Below are positions 12,601 to 23,100 of a DNA stretch of 64,000 nt, one piece after another. The position numbers and the translations under genes are program-made. This DNA is from Undaria pinnatifida (taxonomy: Eukaryota; Sar; Phaeophyceae; Laminariales; Alariaceae). The notes under the pieces were generated by a model that saw only the letters and a list, made by a program, of their open reading frames with translations, made no database searches and had not been told where the DNA came from. The stretch is taken from assembly GCA_012845835.1 (NCBI GenBank), contig JABAKD010000022.1:13747718-13811717 (forward strand), written 5' to 3'. Numbering within the stretch: position 1 is the stretch's first letter; each line of letters starts with the position of its first letter.

Positions 12601-15600
12601 TTCTGACGCTGTTCTGGATGCACTCCATGGACACCAGAAAGGTTAGGTTCGAGCTGTTATTATCTTATTATAATAGTTACGCTACCCACCTGTACGGGAG
12701 CTTTCGCCCTCAACGACTTTCTGGACAAGCGGCGGCCACGGATCTGTGGTTGAAAGGGTTGCGTTGGCAGTGGTATGGTCAAATGACTTGAGACAAGCAA
12801 CCGGTGGCCTAGATATTCGAAGAATCCATGTATTTGACGAAAAGAACGATGAAATTTGGAAATTTCGGACGGTTTTGGGTCAAGAATCCTCCCTCCTTTA
12901 GCCTTAGCCTTAGCCTTGGCCTTGGCCTTGGCCTTAGCCTTAGCTTTAGCTTTAGCCTCAACACAACACAACACCGCAGACACTTACACTTACACTTTAG
13001 ACACCACACTTTAGCCTTGACACAACAAACACTTGCACAAAAAGACTTTCGACAACAGACCCTTACACAAAAAGACTTTCGACAAGAAACAAAGAGACTT
13101 TCGACAAAACCCATTGAAAAAGAAAAAAAATGAGCCTAAAAGAGCCTATCGCACCATACGTCCTAAAACCTACCTGGTATTTGTAGTAGTTGCGGTGGTG
13201 TTATGGTATTAAAGTAGCAGGCATCCGTCCCGGCATTTTTGGTCGAATTAGCTTGACCGTTTTAACACGATTTAGCACCGCACTCCCGACATAGGGGCAA
13301 ACACTTGGAGTTACACTAGGATAGTAACACCCTGTTTTCAGTTCGAAATGAGTTAAGGGCGTTCTTGTCATGGTGCGAGCACGCAGCACACGGCAGTGCA
13401 AGCTGTGTGCGTGTTTTACAGGCACTTGTATTGCGATTTCGATTGTGAAATCATCGACACCTGGTCTACAGTAGCAGCCCGCGTTGCTTCGTGTAAAGGA
13501 TGCTGCAATCGTCGGTTTTATTCGTCAATTTTCCCGTGTACTGTAATCAAGTAAGTCCCGAAAGGCTAGTTATATAACCTCTTTGGAAGTGCGCCCACGT
13601 GTTTTGGGCTCAAACTACTTGGAATTAGTATAGGATAATTTTGGAGCACTAAACGCGTCGTTAGGCATGTCTGATTAGTACCGTTGGTGGAAACTGGAGA
13701 CACCGCTGCCGAATGACGCTGCTTATTCTCATGATATTTTCATGGTGTTTTCTTACGAACCAGTGGTATATGTATTAACGGTGCTTGGAATCCAATACTA
13801 AAAACCCCGACGCTGATGTGGTTCTGTTGTGTGGTCCACTGTTGTTCTGCTGTATTGTGCGACGCATGTGCGAGTACGGGCACGGCTGTCTTGTTTTGCC
13901 CCTTGTTCTGGCTGTCTGCTGTTTGTCAGTACCGTCTTCCGTACCCTCTTGCGCATGCATGACAACCAGATTATTATCGAGCACAAAGGATGGAATTCGG
14001 AGAAGAGCTTTTTGATATATATATGGTCATCATATTTCCAAAAGCAAAAACGCCGAATGATCTATATTGGGCCAAAGTTCCTACTCGTCTATGAATACCT
14101 GGTTTATGGTGGAGTGGGGTTGGGTTGGGGTGAGCGTTAGGAGGGTGTAAACAACGGCATGTTTCGTTCGGGCTGTTTGTAAAAGGTCCTTTCCTTGGTG
14201 TGTTATTGTGCGTTTCTGTCGTTTTTTGGACAGGTGGGGAGGTACTTCGGTTTCGCCCAGCAAGTGGGTCTCGAGCTGGGCCCGCTGATGCCGGAAGGCT
14301 TGCGCCACACGATTGCGTTCGTGTCGGTGTTGGTGATCATGACCCTCAACCTCCACAAGGTCAGTCGGCCACACCGGAGCTTTTGTGGGTCAGATCACTG
14401 CTTGCGGACCGGGTCGGACTCAGGGTCCCCCGACCGGGCCCGTCCCGGGAAATATGAAAAATCTCTTGGCCCAAGGCGACATTGTCCGTAAGATTCCTAA
14501 CGCCTGTGGCATGCTAGTATTTATGCTGTCAGTACCATTAGTACAGTGTACCAGAAAAAATGTACTGTTAGTAGTACTACTAGTACTATTGGCACGGTAA
14601 AGGTGGCGTCACGGTAGTTTTTTCTTGTGAGGGCCCTCCTGACTTGGTAAGCTACTCTATACCCCACCTATACCCCACCCCTAAAGCTTGTTATTATACA
14701 AGTAGTACTTACAAGACTAAACTGAAAGTGCGAGGCGATGACTCAACTCGAAACAAGAATTACATCAATGACATTCCGACAATGTAATTAATAGTATTAT
14801 TAATATGTAGTAGTGTTGATATTCATAGTATTGATATTGAATACCAGGTAGTATTTTTGTGTGAAGAGGTTAACTAACTCGTTGACAACTGGAACCCCTT
14901 TTAGGGGACAATTTTACTTGAAGTTAGTATAGGGAGGGATTTGGAGGCTCTAACGGGGTTAACCCCTTTACAACTGGAAACCCGTTTTTGGGGACAAAAT
15001 TACTTGTATTTAGTATAGGGAGGGGTTCGGGGGCCCTAAAGGGGTTAAGGAGCCCCGTCATTTCCGAAAAGGTATCTGGTACAAGGTATAAGCAAGGTAT
15101 TTGCCACCAAAAGTGCTATCATGTCTCCATCGTATCACGCGTCACCTACCTCCTGACCCGACCCGACTCGACCCTACTCGACCCTAAGGTTTTCAAAGCC
15201 TCCTGGTCCGACCAGCGGGTCGGGTCGGGTCGGGTGGGTCGGGTCGGGTCATGACCCGTGAAAAGCCATGTGAGGAGGCAGCCCCTTCACTTTCACTTTC
15301 ACTTTCACCCCTTAGCATACGCAATTTTTTTTTGTGTATGACACTATAATATACTCCGAGTATGATACGACCTTTCTCTTCGGGTTCCGGTTGGCTTGGA
15401 AACCCCGGGTGCGTTGGTTTGTTCAAAACGGGGAACACGGGTGTTGTTATAATACCTTGTATCAGTCAAACCAGGTGTGACACACAAAACGTATCTGGTA
15501 TCTTCAACACGAAAGAAACAAAAGCAAGTAATCGCAATAATGGCTATAATGGCAATAAACGCGACAATGGCAATAATCGCGCCAGTAACGGGGCAAGTAA

Positions 15601-17111
15601 CACCGACCAGGCTAAACGACTCCATGGTTGAGTCTATTCGTACAAGGTTACCCTTCGAGACGTGTTTGGGTTGGGATACCGGGGGTGTCTGTCGCAAGTT
15701 GCAAAAGGGGGGGGGACAAAACGCTTTGTAAAAAGTAAAGGAACACATAAACACACGGCGAGTAACACACCGACCGACCGACGGCAAGTAACACCGACCG
15801 ACCAACGTAGACATGAGTTTAAGTTTACTAATTTATAGACTGGTCTGCTTAGTGAACATCAATCCACCTCAGCTGTGATATCTCGGATTTGGTGGAAAGC
15901 TTACCTTTGTTAGCGTTACTCTGGCACCACACTTATTTATTTTGCTAGTAGTACGTAGTAGATCCTAGTGCGCAACACCCGGCCATGCATACAGCCCCGG
16001 TGGCGTATCAGGTTATCGTCGGGCCTGGTATAGGTCAGTTTTGTGAGTTTGAGCCCCGCCAAGTGCATACTCGTATATATCCGTTGGGACTTTTTCTTGT
16101 GCACAAATTGACTTGCGGAAAGCGCAAGAGCGTGAGTTAGCAACACTCGATGAAAAATCGACGAGCAGTGGGATTGCTGAACCCTATGCGCGATAAAAAT
16201 TGAAGGCAACAACCGGGGGGGAGAAGGGACGACACCTGTGACCACGGCTTATCCAGAAGCTGGAAAGTAAAAGTGTGGGAAAAGAAAAAGCTTGCTAATT
16301 GTGATTCGCGTCCAAAACACTCTCCCATGGGTTGATGGATGAATGATCTATGACTCATCACTTGTCACTTGTCGCGCGCGCTCATATCATACCATACCAT
16401 GTCATATCACATCATATCGTTCGTCCGTTGCACTTGCACGAGATTCCTCATTCCTATCATATTTACCTGATATCATTCGATTTTTCCGATTTTCGAATAT
16501 TCCCCTGTGTGTGTCCTTCTGCTTCTTTGGCGGTTGCTTTTGTATGGTTCCTCGTCGTCTGCTGCTGCTGCTGCGTGTTGCTTAGTTTTTGATTTCCGCT
16601 GTCTCTTTCGTTTATTGTCCTTACCTGTCTCGTCTGTATCCGATGGTTGACTATTTTCCATCTTTTACGCCTTTTCATTTTTTTCATTGTTTTCATTTTT
16701 TTTTCTTTTTCTTTGCCTTGTCTGTTTTTACAATAAATACCCCGGTATGATACGTTTCGCTAAGTATTAATAACGGTGTTGTCCGTATTTTTCAAGACTC
16801 CTCTCTCTCGGCAACATTCCCGCGGTATTTCCACGGGAATGGGAAATGGGACCGGTCCCGTGATATATCGCAGTTCCCGTACCCATTCAAACCGTACCCA
16901 AGCAAATGACCTCTTCTCATTCCCATCCAAATGGTACCCACAAACATAATATCCCGTTGTTTCCACCCAACCTAATCCCCTCTGGAAAAATGTGGAATTG
17001 CTATACTATGGCTTTTGGTTCCCACCCAACCAAGTACCGCGCATATATTCAATTCCCAATACCGTGCGGGAACGCGAAACCAATTCCGATATGTTTACGT
17101 ACAAGCATGTA

Positions 17112-17142
<31 letters not shown>

Positions 17143-20068
17143 CTTTATCCTCCGGCGGATCATAGTATTGAAGTACTATGTACACACAGGCAGCTGAGAG
17201 GACTGCCTCCAATCTCCAGTAGTTGGAGGTCATGAGTTCGAGTCTCTCTCTCCCTATTTTTTTTTGTCTCTTTTTTTTTTTCTTTCAAACGAAAAAATAG
17301 CTTCTTTTTTTTTCGGGTGGCACACGTCCGCTCACCGCTGACGAACACATGCTACACACAAAACACCACACAAAACAGCACTAATGTTGTTTTATTGTTT
17401 TTGAACTGCTGAACTGCTGTTGGCGCAGATAGTATAGCGTACGGGCGGTACTGCTGTATCATGTGGTTTAGCTCGATATGCATGCGTGGTGTGCGTAGTC
17501 GACGGTAATCTAGTGTTCTCCGTCTCGCGGATATGTGTTGTGCCTGCGGTCTTCAAGTAGTCGGGTAGTGACCAAGTTATTGGCTTGTCGAGGCGTAATT
17601 CTGGAACTGTTTCGTCGGCTTTTGTCTTTCGGTTTTTGACGGCTGCGAGATTTCGGCTGTAATCTAGAGCTTAAACAATTAAACAATTGAACAACAAGCT
17701 TGCTCGGTGGTTTCGTGTCCTTCGTGTGACACGCTGAAGAACGACTCAAAACACACTGCACATGGCTGTATGTGTGTTCCCATCCAACGTTCCCGTGCAT
17801 TCCCGTCGTGGCCAGTTCCCACCCAAATATTCCCGTGCATTCCCGTGGTGGCTTGTTCCCGTACGGAACGTTCCCGTGGTGGCCATTTCCCACCCAAATA
17901 TTCCCATGCATTCCCGTGGTGACTGGTTCCCGTACGAAAACTACCGTAATGGTCAATCAATTCCTACCCAAATATTCCCGTGCATTCCCGTGGTGGCTGG
18001 TTCCCGTACGGAACGTTCCCGAGGTGAAAAATCGTTCACGAGAGGGTTCTCCCCTTCCTTCCTTGTTCCCTTCCTCTGATAGATTTTTTCCTGCTTTCTT
18101 TCGATCTTTTTTCCGACCTTTTTACTTTCTTGTGTTTCTTTTGTTTTGAAGAATATATATTTCCTTCTCCGGCTTACATTACCAGGTACCGGGTACTATG
18201 TTTATTTACACTTTTCTTGTCGTATTTTTATCTTTTTTTCTCTCTTTTCATGTACCAGGTACTTGTTTCTCTCCTCCGACCTTTCTTCCCACCTTTCTTC
18301 CTTGTGATCTCTATTCCTTTCGTTCCTTTCTTTCTCCCTTTCCCCTTCCCTCTGCCCCTTCTATTTAAATAGCGTCCGTCGATCGCCCTCAAAGTTCGAG
18401 ATCACACCAGCTGGGGACGCAACTTTTCAGCACGCGTCCTTCTGTCCTTCTCACTTGATATTGATATCGATATGTACTCATTTCACCAATTCCTTTGTTT
18501 TGATCTTTCTTTCTATCCTTTTTCGTTCTTTGGTTCTCGGCCGCGTCCCCCCCCCCCCCCCCCCCCGGTGACAGCGTCCGTCGATCGCCCTCAACGTTCG
18601 AGATCACACGGTGTGGGGCGTAACCTTGCAGAGCCGCCCCGGCCTCGACCCCTTCGTTGCGGCCCTGGGGGCAGCTACGGTGGCCTCTAGCAAAATGCTG
18701 CACGACGAGGCGGACAAGTCTACGGGGGCGGTTGGCGTCGACGGCATCATGGGGTCGAACCTCCGCGCCCCCGTCCCACCCGCTCAGGTTAGTGCTCCAT
18801 ATTTGTATACAGTGAAGGCCTTCCAATAGTGCCGCTGCTCTCTATATTGCCGGTGTAATCGCTTGGCACGACTAGAACCTTCTATATAGTAACCCTGTTC
18901 CAACCGTAGTTAGTGCCGGTGCCCTGAACAGTGCCGGTGTGTTGGGCTATTAACAGCACATACCGTCACGATTGGGAGCCAGCCCCCATTGACGTATAGA
19001 AAACACACTGTTGGTGGTGGTGGTGGTGGTGGTGGTGGTGGAGGTGGTGTCGTTTTATTCGGTCGGGCCTCCGCGCCCCCGCCCCACGCTCCCAGGTTCG
19101 TAGTTTATACCTGGTATACTTGAAAGTATGATGTGAAAATGATGAAAGACGCCTCGTCCGATGTGAGATGAAGGATAACATCGGAAGTCGTCTTTGCAGA
19201 TGGAAAAGTGTGTGATCCCAAAAATATCTTTGCCAAAGGATCTACTAATATTATATGATATCTCGAAGCCGCTGTGATATCCCAAAGTATCTATGATATA
19301 CCAAAGTATATAATATCCCAAAGTATATTTCCCAAAGTATCTATAATATACCTGTTACCAAAGTATATTTACTAAAGTATCTATGATACATGATATCCCA
19401 AACTATGTATTATACATGATATCGCAATATCCCAAAGTATCTACGATACATGATATCCCCAAGCATCTACAGTATTATGTATGGAGTGTTTGCGAAAAAC
19501 GTTTTCTTCGGAAAATATTTGCTTCCGCTAAAAACGCGAATCCCCTTCCCATCATGATTGTGGTGTGTTTGCATTGATAAAGAAAATCCTGCAGGCGACG
19601 CCTCCAAAATTGAGGAGGGAGTTGGGGATGTGCGGCAACAAGGCAAAATAAAAAGGAAAGAAACACAAAAAAAAGAGCAAAGAAACAGCGTACGAGTAGC
19701 GACGGCAGCCAAGCAGCGGTGGCGGCGGCAGAGGTCACTGCAGTGCCGCCGCCGCTATCCCGCTACAGCAAGTAGCAGCATAGCATGCGGCAGCACAGCT
19801 GGCGGCAGCTAGCGGCAGATTCCGCTTCAGCAACCAAACCAAGCAACACCGGCACCGGCAACAACAGCTTCCATTTTTGCCTTTTCAATTTTGGGACGGG
19901 CTTCGCATTCTTCTCGTCGTGTGCTGCTGCTACTATTATACTTGCTGCTACTGCTGCTGCGCTCACAGTACACAGTGCGTCGCAACCGCGCAGGCGCACT
20001 CCGCTGCGAGCACGCCCGGCGCTTGACATTTAGACCGCGGCGGCCTCACACCGCGCCGCAGCCGCCGC

Positions 20069-20104
<36 letters not shown>

Positions 20105-23100
20105 GAGCACGGTGCGGTGGAATTGAATTTTACACGAGCTGTCCTGTTGCCACGGTATATTGTACCAGCATAGCGCACGGGCACGAGTACGAGGATCCAT
20201 TCCGCAACGACGCATTCTCCACGACACCAAGCGGGCGAGATCACACCGTCGTAGCAGCGGGCCGCGGGGCGGCCCGCTGGCACACCCGAACGCCACTCAT
20301 TCGCGCCATACTCTAGCTACACCTTTCGAGCCTGTATGCTCTCAGCGGTTGTTATGCTGTGTAGATGCAGCATAAGCAGAAGGCAGCTGGCGGTGCGTGC
20401 CAGGCAAGAAAGATGCTCCGTGATTGGTGATTAGAGCTGCGTCGGGCAAATGCTCGGTGCCTTGTGGGCCGATGAAACGGAGAGCCAACAATCCCCGCAA
20501 TTTTTTTAATTCAAACCCACCTTCGCTAAAGTAGTTTTTTGCCTTGTTCTTAGAGAAATACCGCAAATCCTACCTTCGAGGGTATTTTCGAATAAGTATT
20601 TTCGCAAAGAAAGGTTTTCGCGAAAACTCCATTATACGGTATGTCCTCAACGCTAGAGCCGTGAGTTGGCTAAGCTCCACAGGTCGTTAACATGATTCAA
20701 GATGTTCAAGTATTCTTGAATACTACCTGGTATTAGCTATTAACACCTACTAATTAGTAGTGGTCAGTACTTGGGTGGCGGTGTAAGACAATCAGTATAA
20801 TCCAACTCATATATCGCTGTCCCCCTCAATGCGGGTAATATCGTTTCCGTGCGTAGAATAAGACTGGACGTCTTGGTCCTGTTGACCCTGGCATCAGCAG
20901 GGGAGTCACCGACTTGTACCCTTCACGACGATGGTATACACAAAGCCGGTCGCCCCAGTGGCGTATCAGGTTATCCTCGAGCCTGGTATAGGTCAGTTTC
21001 GTGAGTTCGAGCCCCACCGAGTGCATACTCGTATAATTTCGTGTGGCTTTTTCTAGTGCACAAATCGACTCGCGGAAAGCGCGAGAGTGTGAGTTATCAA
21101 CACTCGATGAAAAATCGACGAGCAGTGGGATTGCTGAAGCCTATGCACGATAAAAATTGAAGGCAAGAACCGGGGGGAAGAAGGGACGACACCTGCGACC
21201 ACGGCTTGTCCAGAAGCTGGGAAGCAGAAGTGTGAAAAAAGAAAAAAAATAATAAGCCGTTAGACGCGCGATCGAAGTATCACACGCAGCTTGCAAACAT
21301 GAGTTTTTATCAAAAATCATTTTTTTGTCGATCTCACAGCTGCAGCGTTTTCTTTCTCTTGATGTATGTTATATCGTATATATAGCCATAGCCCTGTGTT
21401 TTTGCCACTGTGGGATAGATCAATGGATCAATGGGGATGCTACCTGGGTCTTGGGCGTTATTTTCTCGACCGCTCATTCGCATAGAGCACCATGCGAATA
21501 TCACCACGGATTTTCACGGTTCGGGACGGGTCACCTCCCACGGACCGGATCCGATCGGGTCGGGTCATCTCTAGCGTGTCAGGGTGACCCGAACCAACCC
21601 GTGAGATTTGAAAGCCTCCTGACCCGACCCGTTCCGACCCTTGATGTTTCCAACACCTCCCGACCCTACTCGACCCACGAGGTTTTGAGAGCCTGCTGAC
21701 CCGACTTGTCATGACCCATGAAATCCCCCCGAATAAATATGAGAGTGTTCTTGGACGTTATGATCTCGAACGTTCGCAGAGAGCGCAATGCAAGTACACG
21801 AGAGTGGGGTCTGTTGATGGATGCTTATTATAGCCGTTAGCGGCAGTAGTATGAACATCACTGGTGGTGTTGTACGGTAGCCCCCCCAACCTTTCTGGAA
21901 CAAAATCGCCGATATTGAAAGCAGCCCACGGCCGTATCTCCTGAGATGCGGTGCCTCTTGCCACCCCGAAGCCGTCGGTCAATAATCCTTCGCGAACAAG
22001 AAAATAGGCGAAGATATGCTTTTCATAGCATCCTTCCTTGCATTGAGCAGCCACGAAACATTCGTCAAAGAAATCGCTGGTTTTGAGTGGGGGCTATCGT
22101 AGAATCAGTCAACACTGGTAGTGTTCTGTTTCACCAGGTGTCGGGCGATACCACCGCCTGTCACCTGTCCGTTGCTTTGTTTTCTGCCAGCACTCCTTTG
22201 TTGTTTCCAGCTCAACTCGCATGTTAGCAGGTTGCCCTCGAAGGCCTTTCAAGGGGACGAGAAACCCCGTGGTTTGCAGATGTCTTCCCCTCCCCCCCCC
22301 CTGTAAAACAAACATCATACCTTCAGTTTTTAGGGTGCATGGGGCGTGCGTGTGCAGCGTTATGATAGCACTCCCACTGCTTTGTCGATTTTTCATCGAT
22401 TTTTTGTCAACTCGCGCTCTCGCACTTTTTGCAGCCAATGGACGAAATTATTTAACGCAGACAGTTTACTTCTGGTTTTAAACCCGCACCGAGATTCGAA
22501 CCCCGCCCCCCATGCCCTGCAGACCTGATACCGAGAATAACCTGTGGTGTGTACTGGTATCTACATCTATGTTGTGGGTGTTACCGGTATGTGGATTATT
22601 GGATCACTCAAGGTGCTGATACATGATACGTGTGGCGTGCACTAGTTATCGAATAATCTATTGCTTTTTCTGCCATGAAACTGTAACGTTATTGATCGGT
22701 GTGTGTTATGGTCTTGCGGTGCTGTTGACGCTTTTGACGCCGCGTGCAGGCTAAGGTAGTGCAGTGTGTTTGATGAGTGAGTGTGTTATTGACATCAAAT
22801 CGACATTTCCGACCATCTAACCATCTGCATCCAGCACAACCAGTGTCCGTGCTGGTGCCTCGTAGAGAGAGCAGAGGTTTGGTCACAATAAACTACGAGA
22901 CAGAGATATTGTACTGTGCTGTGCTGTGCTGTGCTGTGCTGTGCTGTGCGGTGCTGTGCTGTGCTGTGCTGTGCTGTGCTGTGCTGTGCTGTACACATAG
23001 GATAGCTGGAAGAATTGGAAAAGGACCAAGCGAAGGTTCTTCGTAATGTTCTTTTGTTTTCCACTTTTGTCCGTTGCCTCTGTGCCGGTTCATCTTGACA

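Larger units (their letters stand above)
18575..19110 (+). other. Exon 5 neighbourhood with flanking partial duplications
   Basis: The intact exon (18575-18787) lies between a copy of its start (18371-18422) and a copy of its end plus splice donor (19054-19110). Between exon and right copy are a MITE-like element (18817-18985) and a (GGT)n tract (19012-19045). Confidence 0.55.

Noticed and set aside
20948-21025. Functional tRNA gene
   Set aside because: A- and B-box-like motifs are present but no acceptor or anticodon stem pairs well, and the same sequence continues into a shared 200-bp body and A-rich tail, which fits a SINE.
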